A DNA stretch of 64,000 nucleotides from Primorskyibacter aestuariivivens (GTDB taxonomy: Bacteria > Pseudomonadota > Alphaproteobacteria > Rhodobacterales > Rhodobacteraceae): positions 1 to 64,000 of the forward strand of contig NZ_JAQIOZ010000017.1 of NCBI RefSeq assembly GCF_028023675.1. The letters are read 5' to 3'. Shown here piece by piece: positions 55,493 through 64,000 of the stretch (positions within the stretch are counted from its first letter, which is position 1; every line of letters begins with the position of its first letter). A program made the translations under genes and the position numbers. The notes under the pieces were generated by a model. It was not told where the DNA came from, did no database searches, and saw nothing but the letters and a program-made list of their open reading frames with translations.

Positions 55493-55610
55493 GACAGCGC
55501 CACCCCGCGGCGCGCGCCGTTGCCATCGTCCATGCCTGCCCGGTCTGTCATGCCGCCCGCCCCTGTCGCCCTGTCCGGGTTATCTCAACTGCGCCCGCAG
55601 GACACAAGCC

Positions 55611-56123
55611 TCAGCCCCGCCGCCAACGCCATACCCCGCCGATCAGCAATAGCATCATGGCCAGCGTGGTGGCACCCGATTTGACGATTGTGAAACGGCT
55701 GGCCCGCGCGATCTGCTCCGCCGTCGCCTCAACAGGAGCAGCGCTCAGCATCGCCGCAACAGCACGGTTTTCCAGCAGATCCGCCGCCATGCCCACCAGT
55801 GCCGCCACCGCAACGGCAAGGATCAACCGGCGCGGCAGCCACAGCACCGCCGCCAGACAGAGCGTCACCGCCAAGAGCGGCGGATAGGCCGCGTCCAGCA
55901 TATGCTGCGTGCCAAGGTAAAACCGCCGCCCCTCGACGCTCAGAGCATCAAGAAACGCCCGCGCCGCCGCGGTATCATAGCCCATGGGGCGCAGGTCGAA
56001 CGGGCGCAAACCGCCCGTATCAACCGCGATCCGTGGCAGCGACCATGCCACCATGACCCCGTAGATCAGCGCAGTCAGCAGCAGGCTGACCTGAAAGACG
56101 CGCATCAGGCCCGCGCGCCGCAT
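55611..56123 (-). CDS. Four-helix membrane protein, paralogue B
   Basis: 170 residues, same plan as the gene at 54989: an N-terminal helix, a soluble loop with MGYDTAAARAFLDALS, then HMLDAAYPPLLAV, DLLENRAVAAML and SRFTIVK, and a C-terminal helix ending WRWRRG. It starts three bases after the aroA stop with GAGGG eight bases upstream, so it belongs to the aroA transcript. A gap of 118 bases separates it from its paralogue. Confidence 0.75.
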   Translation of the reverse strand: MRRAGLMRVFQVSLLLTALIYGVMVAWSLPRIAVDTGGLRPFDLRPMGYDTAAARAFLDALSVEGRRFYLGTQHMLDAAYPPLLAVTLCLAAVLWLPRRLILAVAVAALVGMAADLLENRAVAAMLSAAPVEATAEQIARASRFTIVKSGATTLAMMLLLIGGVWRWRRG

Positions 56124-56126
56124 GGC

Positions 56127-57476
56127 TCAACCCTCGCGCCGGATATCCGCGCCCAGTTCTGCCATCAGCGGCTCGAAAATCGGGAAAGAGGTGGCGATGG
56201 GCTGGCCGTCATCGACGCGCACAGGGTCTTTCGTGGACATGCCCAGCACCATGAAGGACATGGCGATGCGGTGGTCGAGATGGCTGGCACAGGTTGCGCC
56301 GCCCGGCACGTTCCCCGGCCCCATGCCACTTACGCGCCACCAGTCCGGCCCGTCCTCGACCGTCACGCCACAGGCGCGCAGCCCGCTGGCCATGGCCTCG
56401 ATCCGGTCGCTTTCCTTGACCCGCAATTCCTTGACACCGGTCATGTTGGTCACGCCCGTGGCATTGGCCGCCACGACCGACAGCACCGGGTATTCGTCGA
56501 TCATGCTGGCCGCGCGCTCGGGCGGCACGTCGATGCCCTTCATGTCGGGCGAGTATTTCGCGCGCAGGTCCGCCACCGGCTCGCCGCCCTCTTCACGCAT
56601 ATTCTCAAAGGTCAGGTCAGCACCCATGTCCTGCAGCGTATAGAACAGCCCGGCCCGCGTCGGGTTCAGCCCGATACCGGGGATCAGCACGTCCGAGCCC
56701 GGCGTGATCAGCGCCGCACAGACCGGAAAGGCGGCGGAACTGGGATCGCGCGGCACGGCAATCGTCTGGGGCTTCAGTTCGGGCCGCCCGGTGAGGGTGA
56801 TCACCCGGCCTTCCTCCGTGTCTTGGGTCGTGATCTCGGCCCCGAACCCCGCCAGCATCCGTTCGGTATGATCGCGGGTGGCCTCTTTCTCGATCACCAC
56901 GGTCTGACCCGGCGCGTTCAGCCCGGCCAGCAGCACGGCGGATTTCACCTGCGCCGAAGGCACCGGCACGGTGTAACGCACCGGCACCGGGTCTTCCGCG
57001 CCGACCAGCGTCATCGGCAGCCGCCCGCCCGACCGGCCGACAGCCTGACATCCGAACAGCGCCAGCGGATCGGTGACCCGCGCCATCGGGCGTTTGTTGA
57101 GGCTGGCGTCGCCAGTGTAGGTGACCGCGATCGGCGTCGTCGCCGCCGCCCCCATGATCAGCCGCACGCCGGTGCCGGAATTGCCGCAATCGACCACCTG
57201 ATCGGGTTCGGAAAAGCCGCCCACGCCGACGCCATGCACATGCCATGTGCCATCTTCGTCACGCGTCACCTCGGCCCCGAAGGCGCGCATTGCCTTGGCG
57301 GTGTCCAGCACGTCCTCGCCTTCGAGCAAGCCGGTCACCACAGTCTCGCCCACCGCCATCGCACCAAGGATCAACGAGCGATGCGAGATCGACTTGTCCC
57401 CCGGCACATCGGCCACGCCCTTGAGCGGGCCGCAGGCGGTGGAAATCATCGGAATGGGAGTGCCGTGGCCGGACAT
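56127..57476 (-). CDS. aroA: 3-phosphoshikimate 1-carboxyvinyltransferase (EPSP synthase)
   Basis: 449 residues. [37 protein letters not shown] and [12 protein letters not shown] are intact, so both substrate sites are complete. It joins phosphoenolpyruvate to shikimate 3-phosphate. The length, and Gly-Asn-Ser-Gly-Thr-Gly with Ala-type residues in class II positions (LGAMAVGET), suggest a class II enzyme of the Agrobacterium type. It heads the aroA-cmk-rpsA series. Confidence 0.95.
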   Translation of the reverse strand: MSGHGTPIPMISTACGPLKGVADVPGDKSISHRSLILGAMAVGETVVTGLLEGEDVLDTAKAMRAFGAEVTRDEDGTWHVHGVGVGGFSEPDQVVDCGNSGTGVRLIMGAAATTPIAVTYTGDASLNKRPMARVTDPLALFGCQAVGRSGGRLPMTLVGAEDPVPVRYTVPVPSAQVKSAVLLAGLNAPGQTVVIEKEATRDHTERMLAGFGAEITTQDTEEGRVITLTGRPELKPQTIAVPRDPSSAAFPVCAALITPGSDVLIPGIGLNPTRAGLFYTLQDMGADLTFENMREEGGEPVADLRAKYSPDMKGIDVPPERAASMIDEYPVLSVVAANATGVTNMTGVKELRVKESDRIEAMASGLRACGVTVEDGPDWWRVSGMGPGNVPGGATCASHLDHRIAMSFMVLGMSTKDPVRVDDGQPIATSFPIFEPLMAELGADIRREG

Positions 57477-57607
57477 TATGGAGCTTCCTTCGTTAGCGTT
57501 CGCAGCGCTTGTAGCAAGGGGTTTGGCAGGGGTCCATACGGGTCAGCAACAAGGGGCCGCTGCCTCCTCGGCCTTCGCACAGGTCTCCGACGCTTCGGCG
57601 CTGAGAT

Positions 57608-57708
57608 CGATCCTGATCTTCTTCTGTTTACAAATACCTTGGGGAGGTCTGGAGGGGTAAAACCCCTCCAGCGGGTCGGCGCGGCGCAGCCGCGACGAAA
57701 TCAGGAAC
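57608..57708. repeat. Two-hairpin intergenic module, copy 1
   Basis: It begins with a 37-base conserved block (57608-57644, containing CTTCTGTTTACAAATACC). Then come a 9-base hairpin (CTGGAGGGG with CCCCTCCAG, 57649-57671), a 6-base hairpin (CGCGGC with GCCGCG, 57680-57694) and the conserved end CGAAATCAGGAAC. TCCTGAT near the left end and ATCAGGA near the right end form 7-base terminal inverted repeats. Copy 2 is at 60579-60674. It follows the trmB stop at 12 bases. Confidence 0.8.
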
Positions 57709-57720
57709 AACGAGCGATTT

Positions 57721-58431
57721 TCAAAGCCTGCGAAACGTCAGGTAATGCGGCACCCGCCCCTCGCGCAGGGCCTTTTGCTCATAGCGCGTGGAGATCCAGT
57801 CGCCCCAGGGCTCCCGCCAATCCGCGGGCCGCTCCGCCAGCCATTCGAACCCGTGGCGCGGCACCTGTTCCAGCGTCTGGCGCACATAGTCGGGAATATC
57901 CGTGGCCACGCGGAACTCCGCCCCCGGTTTCAGCTTTTCCGCCAAAGGCTCCAGATGCTCCGGCGTCACAAAACGACGCCGGTGGTGGCGTGTCTTGGGC
58001 CATGGATCAGGGTAAAGCAGAAACGCCTTGGACAGGGACCGGGCGGGCAGCACGTCAAAGAGATCGCGCGCATCGCCGGGATGGATGCGCAGGTTATCGA
58101 CCCCCGCGTCACGCACCTTGCCCAGAAGCATGGCGACGCCGTTGATATAAGGCTCAGCCCCGATGATGCCGATATCGGGGTTGTTGGCGGCCTGATGCAC
58201 CAGATGCTCGCCGCCGCCAAACCCCACCTCAAGCCAGACCTCGCGCCCGCCGAACAGCGCGTCGAGATTAAGCGGCGCGCGCTCGGGGTTCACGTCCCAA
58301 TCCACCGGGCCGGGCGACAGTTTCGCCAGGTCCTCGTCAAGATAGCGCTCCTGCGATTTGCGCAGGCCCTTGCCTTTGAAACGACCATAGAAATTGCGCC
58401 AGGGCGCACCGGAGGGATGTTTATCAGTCAT
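57721..58431 (-). CDS. trmB: tRNA (guanine-N7-)-methyltransferase TrmB
   Basis: 236 residues. The SAM-binding segment LEVGFGGGEHLVHQA, GAEPYINGVA and the motif LLYPDPWPKTRHHRRRFV are typical of TrmB. It makes m7G46 in tRNAs. The start at 58431 (MTDKHPSGAPWRNFYGR) was chosen; a longer frame adds twelve unconserved residues. It lies downstream of the small gene at 58474 on the same strand. Confidence 0.94.
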   Translation of the reverse strand: MTDKHPSGAPWRNFYGRFKGKGLRKSQERYLDEDLAKLSPGPVDWDVNPERAPLNLDALFGGREVWLEVGFGGGEHLVHQAANNPDIGIIGAEPYINGVAMLLGKVRDAGVDNLRIHPGDARDLFDVLPARSLSKAFLLYPDPWPKTRHHRRRFVTPEHLEPLAEKLKPGAEFRVATDIPDYVRQTLEQVPRHGFEWLAERPADWREPWGDWISTRYEQKALREGRVPHYLTFRRL

Positions 58432-58473
58432 GGCGCGCGGTTTAGCCGGGGTGACCGGTTTGCGCAACGGGCC

Positions 58474-58893
58474 TCAGCGCTTGAAGGCGCGCGGGCGCAG
58501 GATCTGCTGGCTGGCGCTTTGCACCTCGGGGAGTTTCTCCAACGCCTCGGAGAGCGCGCGCGCCGCCGCCTCGTCGGGGGCCTCGACCATGCCGCCCCGG
58601 CCATAATCCCGGATGATCCTCGCCCCGGCCTTTTCCAGTTCGGCGCGCACCCCGGCATCGCCCAAGGGCGCGCGCAGGGTAAGACGCGCGGTGGGAATGG
58701 CAAGCTCGCCGGTGTCGGGGTCCTCCAGCGCCGCGCCCATCGCCTCGCGCCCGGTGCCCGCCGGTACAATGGCATAGGTCTCGCCGCCATCGGTGATTTC
58801 CAGCACCGCATCATCAGGCATGTCACCGGCTGCGTTACGGTCCGATTTGGCAACCTTAACGACAACGAATTTTTCTGATACAATCATTGTCAT
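58474..58893 (-). CDS. Small protein with a C-terminal I9-like fold, divergent from the S8 peptidase
   Basis: 139 residues, no signal peptide. The C-terminal half (GARIIRDYGRGGMVEAPDEA, then AARALSEALEKLPEVQSASQQ) has the beta-alpha-beta pattern of peptidase inhibitor I9 / subtilisin propeptides (GGMVEAP-helix-LPEVQS). The N-terminal half is beta-rich and unassigned. It is transcribed away from the S8 gene, with only 79 bases between starts. A role as separate inhibitor or folding helper of that peptidase is inferred from fold pattern and position. Confidence 0.6.
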   Translation of the reverse strand: MTMIVSEKFVVVKVAKSDRNAAGDMPDDAVLEITDGGETYAIVPAGTGREAMGAALEDPDTGELAIPTARLTLRAPLGDAGVRAELEKAGARIIRDYGRGGMVEAPDEAAARALSEALEKLPEVQSASQQILRPRAFKR

Positions 58894-58972
58894 ATTTTCA
58901 CCGGTGGGGTCTCGATCCCACTACTCTACATTAAATCGAATTTTCAGAGAACCATATTGAGAGGAGATCGTC

Positions 58973-60559
58973 ATGCGTATGATGTTGGGCGGGGAACGCG
59001 GCAGGGAAATCAGTGTCGGCACCAGCGAGAGCCGCATTGCGGTGCGCACCGTGAGCCGGGGGCCGATCCTGAAATCGGCGTTGAGCAAGAACGCCCGTTC
59101 GATGATGGGCAAGGCCGCGCAGGCGCTGCAATTCGACGGCGCGCATATCGCCTTTCTGCAATCCGACGAGTTCGGGGCCGAAGAGATGAAAGCGCAGCTC
59201 AAGGATGAGGACCAGTTCGAATTCGCGGGATCGGCGCTCAAGCTTGAAGGCACGAACGAGACGATTGCCTATACCGAGAAGATGTTCGTGGCCCTGCAGC
59301 CCGACGCCAGCGATGCCCATGCCCGCGAAATGCTGAGCGCGCTGGGCGACAACTGGCACGTGGCGCGGCGGCTGACCGTGGCGCGGCACGCCTATCTGCT
59401 GGCCCCGCGCAAGACCGTGGGCAAGGATATCTTTGATCTGTCGATGGAGATCGTCCGGCGCAGCGAAGTGGACCGCTGTCATCCCGAATTCCTGCGCGAA
59501 CGCGGGTTCCGGGGCGTCTATCCGCAGCAATGGCATCTGGGCAAACGGGTGATCGACGGGCGGCTCATCGAACAAAGCGCCGAGGTGGACGGGGCCTGGA
59601 CCGCGAGCCGGGGCAAGGGCGTGACCATCGCCGTGATCGATGACGGGGTCGATACCGGGCATCCGGAATTTGCCACGCCGGGCAAGATCGTGTCCGAGTT
59701 CGATTTCACCGAACGCGTCGCCGATGCGCGGCCAAAGAATGCAGGCGACAATCACGGCACGGCCTGTGCCGGGGTGGCCTGTGCCGCGGGGATTGCCGGC
59801 GCGGCAGGGGTGGCCCCGGATGCGGCGCTTATGCCCATTCGGTTGCGCTCGGGTCTCGGCGGTATTGACGAAAGCGACGCGATCATGTGGGCGGTTGAGA
59901 AAGGCGCTGATGTGATCTCCTGTTCCTGGGGCCCGGTCGATGGCAAATGGTTCGACCCGAACGACCCGCGCCACAATTTTGAGGCTCCGATCTCGGACAA
60001 CACCGCGCTGGCGCTGGAGGCCGCGCTGCATACCGGGCGGCAGGGGCGCGGCTGTGTGGTCTGCTGGGCGGCGGGCAATGGCAATGAAAGCGTGGACCTT
60101 GACGGCTGGGCCTCTTTCCCCGGTGTGACGGCGGTGGCCGCCTGCGATGACCGGGGCGTGCGCTCGGTCTATTCCGACTTTGGCGACGCCATCGACATCG
60201 CCTTTCCCTCCAACACCTTTGCCTTTGGCGGCTCACCCGAACCGCTGACTCCGGGCATCTGGACCACCGACCGGAGCGGGTCGAATGGCTACAACCAGCA
60301 ATCCGGACCGGGCGGCAACTTCACCGAAAGCTTTGGCGGCACCTCCAGCGCCTGTCCCGGCGCGGCGGGTGCGGCGGCGCTGGTGCTGGCCGTGGACCCG
60401 ATGATGCGCGGAGACGAGGTGGTGCAGGCGCTGCAGGAAACGGCGGTCAAGATCGACGCGGCGGGTGGCAACTACGACGCCAATGGCCATTCCGACCAAT
60501 ATGGCGCGGGCCGGGTCAATGCCGAAGCGGCGGTTTATTCGCGCCTGCAACTGGTGTGA
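58973..60559 (+). CDS. Cytoplasmic subtilisin-like serine peptidase (S8)
   Basis: 528 residues without a signal peptide. Residues 1-90 are unassigned and 90-165 look like a built-in propeptide (MFVALQPDASDAHAREML, split at PDASDA; DLSMEIVRRSEVDRCHPEF). The catalytic triad is complete: Asp in VIDDGVDTGH, His in DNHGTACAGV, Ser in GGTSSACPGAAG. GAGGAG lies before the ATG. The lack of export signals and the divergent I9-like neighbour suggest a controlled internal peptidase. Targets are unknown. Confidence 0.88.
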   Translation: MRMMLGGERGREISVGTSESRIAVRTVSRGPILKSALSKNARSMMGKAAQALQFDGAHIAFLQSDEFGAEEMKAQLKDEDQFEFAGSALKLEGTNETIAYTEKMFVALQPDASDAHAREMLSALGDNWHVARRLTVARHAYLLAPRKTVGKDIFDLSMEIVRRSEVDRCHPEFLRERGFRGVYPQQWHLGKRVIDGRLIEQSAEVDGAWTASRGKGVTIAVIDDGVDTGHPEFATPGKIVSEFDFTERVADARPKNAGDNHGTACAGVACAAGIAGAAGVAPDAALMPIRLRSGLGGIDESDAIMWAVEKGADVISCSWGPVDGKWFDPNDPRHNFEAPISDNTALALEAALHTGRQGRGCVVCWAAGNGNESVDLDGWASFPGVTAVAACDDRGVRSVYSDFGDAIDIAFPSNTFAFGGSPEPLTPGIWTTDRSGSNGYNQQSGPGGNFTESFGGTSSACPGAAGAAALVLAVDPMMRGDEVVQALQETAVKIDAAGGNYDANGHSDQYGAGRVNAEAAVYSRLQLV

Positions 60560-60578
60560 CACCGGGCCAGGTCTCTCC

Positions 60579-60674
60579 CGATCCTGATCTTCTTCTGTTT
60601 ACAAATACCTTGGGGGTCCGGGGGCAAAGCCCCCGGCCGGTCGACGCGGGCCTGCCCGCGGCGAAATCAGGAAC
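60579..60674. repeat. Two-hairpin intergenic module, copy 2
   Basis: The first 37 bases (60579-60615) are identical to copy 1 at 57608. Then follow an 8-base hairpin (CCGGGGGC with GCCCCCGG, 60618-60636), a 7-base hairpin (CGCGGGC with GCCCGCG, 60645-60660) and the same CGAAATCAGGAAC end. It fills the gap between convergent S8 and metK. The hairpin sequences differ from copy 1 but pair fully, so the folds, not the bases, are kept. Confidence 0.82.
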
Positions 60675-60680
60675 TGGCGC

Positions 60681-61859
60681 TCAGACCGCCTTTTTCAGCG
60701 CCTCAACCAGATCATCGCGCTCCCAGCTGAACCCGCCATCGGCCTCGGGCGCGCGGCCAAAATGGCCGTAAGCCGCCGTGCGCTGATAGATCGGCTTGTT
60801 CAGGTCCAGATGCGTGCGGATGCCGCGCGGGGTCAGGTCCATGACCTTGGGGATCGCCGCCTCGATGGCGGCGTCGTCCACCTCGCCCGTGCCGTGGGTG
60901 TCACAATAGATCGACAACGGCCGGGCCACGCCGATGGCATAGGACAGCTGGAGGGTGCAGCGTTCGGCCAGTCCGGCGGCCACCACATTTTTCGCCAGAT
61001 AGCGCGCGGCATAAGCCGCCGAACGGTCCACCTTGGTCGGGTCCTTGCCGGAAAACGCGCCGCCGCCATGGGGTGCGGCCCCGCCATAGGTGTCAACGAT
61101 GATCTTGCGGCCTGTCAGACCCGCATCGCCGTCGGGGCCGCCGATGACAAAGGTGCCGGTCGGGTTGATCCACCATTCGGTGCGCTCGGTCAGGAACTCG
61201 GGCGGAAGCACTTCGCGGATATAGGGCTCTACGATGGCGCGGATATCGGCCTGGGTCTGGCTTTCGTGAGCGTGCTGTGTCGAGAGCACGATGGACGTCA
61301 CCTCGACCGGTTTGCCATTCTCGTAGCGCAGGGACACCTGGCTCTTGGCGTCGGGCCCAAGGGTCGGCTCGGCACCGGATTTACGCACCTCGGCCAGCCG
61401 CCGAAGGATGGCGTGGGAATAGAGGATCGGCGCGGGCATGAGCATCTCGGTCTCGTTCGTGGCGTAGCCGAACATGATGCCCTGGTCCCCTGCCCCTTCA
61501 TCGCCGCGTTCGCCGGTCACGCCCTGGGCGATATGGGCGGATTGTTCATGCAGGAGATTGGTGATCTCGCAGGTCTGCCAATGGAACTTGTCCTGCTCAT
61601 AGCCGATGTCGCGAATGCATTCCCGCGCGATGTCCGGGATGCGCTCCATATATTCGGCGAGCTTGGCCTGATCGGTCAGCCCGACCTCACCGCCGATCAC
61701 CACGCGATCGGTGGTTGCAAAGGCTTCGCAGGCCACGCGGGCCAGCGGATCCTCGGCGAGCAGCGCGTCGAGCACCGCGTCGGAAATACGGTCGCAGACC
61801 TTGTCCGGGTGGCCTTCGGAAACGGATTCCGAAGTGAAAATGTAGTTCTGTCTCGCCAT
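60681..61859 (-). CDS. metK: S-adenosylmethionine synthetase
   Basis: 392 residues. [72 protein letters not shown], all split motifs of the family, are intact. It makes SAM from methionine and ATP. The 96-base leader upstream carries a SAM/SAH riboswitch that overlaps the ribosome site, so SAM itself shuts translation. Confidence 0.97.
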   Translation of the reverse strand: MARQNYIFTSESVSEGHPDKVCDRISDAVLDALLAEDPLARVACEAFATTDRVVIGGEVGLTDQAKLAEYMERIPDIARECIRDIGYEQDKFHWQTCEITNLLHEQSAHIAQGVTGERGDEGAGDQGIMFGYATNETEMLMPAPILYSHAILRRLAEVRKSGAEPTLGPDAKSQVSLRYENGKPVEVTSIVLSTQHAHESQTQADIRAIVEPYIREVLPPEFLTERTEWWINPTGTFVIGGPDGDAGLTGRKIIVDTYGGAAPHGGGAFSGKDPTKVDRSAAYAARYLAKNVVAAGLAERCTLQLSYAIGVARPLSIYCDTHGTGEVDDAAIEAAIPKVMDLTPRGIRTHLDLNKPIYQRTAAYGHFGRAPEADGGFSWERDDLVEALKKAV

Positions 61860-61865
61860 GGGAAG

Positions 61866-61912
61866 TGCTCCATTGGGTTGTCAGCGTCACGCCAGGAAGC
61901 CGTTGTGACGCC
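61866..61912 (-). ncRNA. SAM/SAH riboswitch of metK
   Basis: On the minus strand the leader forms a 7-base stem, GCGTCAC (61911-61905) with GTGACGC (61890-61884), closing a loop AACGGCTTCCTGGC. It is followed by a linker and AATGGAGCACTT. This matches the SAM/SAH (SAM-SAH) riboswitch consensus known from Rhodobacterales metK leaders. The loop UUCC can pair with GGAG of the ribosome site seven bases before the ATG, making an H-type pseudoknot. Ligand binding is expected to hide the ribosome site and lower MetK synthesis. Confidence 0.9.
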
Positions 61913-61955
61913 CGTTTTGTTATCTCCCCGGAGCTATGCCGCACCGGTGTTGCGG

Positions 61956-63470
61956 TCAATGCCTATTGCGCGAAAGGGGCCAGATTGCGGCCACGGCGAG
62001 AAAAAACAGCAACAGACCCGTGGGCCATTCGCCCATCTGGGCATAGGGCGTGGCAGGCAGTGCGGGCGGCAAGGGCGCATCGACAAAGCCTGCCTCACCC
62101 AGCGGCAGCGCGTGGGTGATGCGGCCCTTGGCGTCGATCACCGCCGAGACCCCGGTATTGGCCACACGCACCATGGGCAGGCCGGATTCAATCGCCCGCA
62201 TCCGGGCCTGGGCGAGATGCTGGTAGGGGCCGGAAAACTTGCCGAACCACGCGTCATTGGTCAGTTGCAAGAGCATGTCGGGGCGCGGCGCGGTGCGGGC
62301 ATAGGCCGGAAACACCGCTTCGTAACAGATCAGCGGGATCGCGGTGGCAACCCCAAGGTCCATGATCTGCGGTCCGGGACCGGCGGAATAGCCGGTGTCG
62401 ACCCGCGCGGCGAGACCGGTGATGCCGAGGCGCTGCCAGAACGCCGGAAAGGGCATATATTCGCCAAAGGGGACGAGGTGATGCTTGTCATAGACCTGCA
62501 CCGACTGGCCAGAGGCATCGACCAGCGTGGCGGAATTGTAGAAATCATCCCCCTCGGAGCGCTGGATGCCCAGCACAAGCGGCACCTGCCCCGCCTCGTC
62601 CGAGATATAGCCCAGCGTCGGAGCGGCGTCTTCCAGCAGCACCGGCACCGCGCTTTCGGGCCAGATGATCAGGTCCGGATCCCCGGGCGCGGCGGAATAG
62701 GCCACCATCCGATTGAAAAAGACCGGGATCATGTCCGGATCCCATTTCTGGTCCTGAGGCGCGTTGGGCTGGACCAGACGCAGGATCGGGGCATCGGGCG
62801 CGGCGGGCAGGTCGCGCGCGGCGAGCGAGACCGCCACGAACAGGCAGGCGAGGCCCAACCCGCCGGACAGACCCAGCGCGGCCCCCGCGCGGAGTACCAT
62901 GGGCGCGGCGCGCAGACGCGTCCAGAGCCAGACCGGCAGCGCCGCCATGAGAAGCGTCAGCAGCGTCAGCCCATAGGGGCCGATCAGCGCCGCCCACTGT
63001 GCCAGCACGGTCTCAGACCAGGTGTAGCCCACCAACGCCCAGGGAAAGCCGGTGAACACATGGCCCCGCGCCAGTTCCGCCAGCGCCAGCGCAATGGCCA
63101 CGCGCCAGACGCCGCCACCCGCGCGCTGCGCGGCCCAGAGCGCCGCCGCCCAGAACAACGCCAGCCCGCCCGCCAGCCCGATCAGGCCAAAGGGCGCGAG
63201 CCAGCCGTAAAGCTCGGGCTCGATCAGGAAAGGTTCGACGATCCAGTGCAGCGCGGTCGCGAAATATCCGAGACCTGCCAGCCAGCCCAGCAGGGCCGCG
63301 CGACGCGGGGTCAACCGTTCCGCGCCCAGCATACCCAAAAGGACGATCAGCGCGGCAAAGCCAGGAAGCGCCCAGCCAAAGGGCGCTTGGCCCAGCGCCG
63401 TGACCGCCCCTGCAAGCCCCGCCAGAACGGGCGTTTTCAGCGCCGCGCCGGGACCGGTGTCATTCGCCAT
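61956..63470 (-). CDS. lnt: Apolipoprotein N-acyltransferase
   Basis: 504 residues. About six N-terminal membrane helices lead into a nitrilase-type periplasmic domain. That domain has the catalytic Glu in WPESAVPVL, Lys in YDKHHLVPFGEYMPF and Cys in LICYEAVFP. It adds the third acyl chain to outer-membrane lipoproteins. The ATG at 63470 overlaps the corC stop by 11 bases; corC-lnt is a common pair. Confidence 0.94.
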   Translation of the reverse strand: MANDTGPGAALKTPVLAGLAGAVTALGQAPFGWALPGFAALIVLLGMLGAERLTPRRAALLGWLAGLGYFATALHWIVEPFLIEPELYGWLAPFGLIGLAGGLALFWAAALWAAQRAGGGVWRVAIALALAELARGHVFTGFPWALVGYTWSETVLAQWAALIGPYGLTLLTLLMAALPVWLWTRLRAAPMVLRAGAALGLSGGLGLACLFVAVSLAARDLPAAPDAPILRLVQPNAPQDQKWDPDMIPVFFNRMVAYSAAPGDPDLIIWPESAVPVLLEDAAPTLGYISDEAGQVPLVLGIQRSEGDDFYNSATLVDASGQSVQVYDKHHLVPFGEYMPFPAFWQRLGITGLAARVDTGYSAGPGPQIMDLGVATAIPLICYEAVFPAYARTAPRPDMLLQLTNDAWFGKFSGPYQHLAQARMRAIESGLPMVRVANTGVSAVIDAKGRITHALPLGEAGFVDAPLPPALPATPYAQMGEWPTGLLLFFLAVAAIWPLSRNRH

Positions 63471-64000
63471 GCAGCGCCGGGGTGGCCTTGGCCGCGCTTT
63501 CGCCGTGCAGCCGCACGCGCAGGCGCTTGATCCGGCGCGGGTCGGCATCGACCACTTCAAACTCCGGCCCTTCGGGATGCGGCACCATCTCGCCGCGCGC
63601 GGGCACGTGACCGGCCAGCATGAAGACCAGCCCGCCCAGCGTGTCGATCTCTTCCTCGTCCACCTCGTCGGTGGCGGTCAGGTCCATGCCGATCTCGGAC
63701 TGGAACTCTTCCAGCGGGGTCTTGGCCAGCGCCAGGTAGCAGCCCGGCTTTTCCTCGGTCCAGTACTTGTCCTCGCCGATGTCGTGCTCATCCTCGATCT
63801 CGCCGATCACCTGTTCGATCAGGTCCTCGATGGTGACAAGCCCGTCCACCCCGCCATATTCGTCAATGACCAGCGCCATGTGGCGGCGTTCGGCCTGCAT
63901 TTTGGTCAGCAGTACGCCGATCGGCATCGACGGCGGCACAAAGAGCAAGGGGCGCAGCATCGCCTTGAGCGAAAAGCGCCCGCCCTTGCCGCCATTGGTG
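63460..64000 (-). CDS. CorC/HlyC-type CBS-domain protein (5' end outside the window)
   Basis: The frame is open to the window edge, so the N-terminus is missing. Present are the second CBS domain (VLLTKMQAERRHMALVIDEYGGVDGLVT split at HMALVIDEYGG, EDLIEQVIGEIEDEHD) and the CorC_HlyC C-terminal domain (GLVFMLAGHVPARGE, FEVVDADPRRIKRLRVR). The family is linked to magnesium/cobalt handling or membrane transport control. In alphaproteobacteria it commonly follows ybeY and precedes lnt. Confidence 0.88.
   Translation of the reverse strand, partial: TNGGKGGRFSLKAMLRPLLFVPPSMPIGVLLTKMQAERRHMALVIDEYGGVDGLVTIEDLIEQVIGEIEDEHDIGEDKYWTEEKPGCYLALAKTPLEEFQSEIGMDLTATDEVDEEEIDTLGGLVFMLAGHVPARGEMVPHPEGPEFEVVDADPRRIKRLRVRLHGESAAKATPALHGE

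Noticed and set aside
60762-63530. 922-codon open frame on the plus strand, opposite metK and lnt
   Set aside because: It is antisense to two well-recognised genes, has low-complexity Arg/His/Gln/Gly composition and no domain. High-GC DNA yields such frames opposite real genes.
1-64000. CRISPR array, rRNA or prophage
   Set aside because: No evenly spaced repeats, rRNA stretches or phage structural genes were seen on reading; the only mobile-element coding sequence is the IS3 fragment at the left edge.

Overview
The window reads as a piece of chromosome from a roseobacter-type alphaproteobacterium (Rhodobacterales). The evidence is high GC, an aerobic phenylacetyl-CoA pathway, a SAM/SAH riboswitch in front of metK (an RNA class known mainly from Rhodobacterales), and housekeeping blocks such as aroA-cmk-rpsA, ihfB-lapA-trpF and pyrB-pyrC-plsY. 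Genes are packed, and many neighbours overlap by ATGA, GTGA or TGATG.

Region by region: (1) 1-273 is the end of an IS3-family insertion sequence that has cut the front off a small DUF6356-like gene. (2) 344-10806 is a minus-strand phenylacetate operon, paaJ-A-B-C-D-E, then an extra di-iron PaaA/PaaC-like protein, a hydratase/dehydrogenase fusion covering the PaaF and PaaH steps, paaZ and paaG. A TetR-type operator lies before paaJ. The CoA ligase paaK and a paaR regulator are not in the window. (3) 10995-13759 is a metallo-beta-lactamase-fold hydrolase with a DmdC-type acyl-CoA dehydrogenase. (4) 13856-18813 holds a Sua5/YrdC gene, a small secreted protein, a gene-poor stretch with an intact gentisate dioxygenase beside a decayed flavin hydroxylase tail, algH/yqgE and a DsbD-alpha-like periplasmic protein. 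(5) 18830-25397 holds an RND efflux pair, moaB and an atypical uracil-DNA glycosylase. (6) 25509-29907 is the pyrB operon: three small membrane-linked proteins, a 33-residue membrane peptide, a dihydroorotase homologue that has lost catalytic residues, and plsY. (7) 30091-34040 holds an alpha/beta hydrolase, a DsbA-fold isomerase, prs, trpF, lapA and ihfB.

(8) 34314-50157 is a nitrate-respiration module. A divergent regulator (narR) faces an eleven-gene minus-strand series: narK1, narK2, narGHJI, a parvulin, a hemerythrin, a carbonic anhydrase, moeA and DUF2478. A c-type cytochrome and an unknown protein diverge at the far end. FNR-type boxes sit at both ends. The module lies between rpsA and ihfB, genes that are adjacent in most proteobacteria, so it looks inserted. 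(9) 50258-57476 holds rpsA, a PAP2 phosphatase, an aldo/keto reductase, cmk, two tandem four-helix membrane proteins that are paralogues, and aroA. (10) 57721-64000 holds trmB, a divergent pair of a small I9-like protein and a cytoplasmic S8 peptidase, metK with its riboswitch, lnt and a partial corC.

Short structured repeats are scattered between genes: paired palindromes (three copies), a 98-base nested palindrome, a roughly 100-base two-hairpin module (two copies) and a palindromic spacer in the RND operon. No CRISPR array, tRNA or rRNA was found. Family assignments come from motif and sequence recognition, not database searches.
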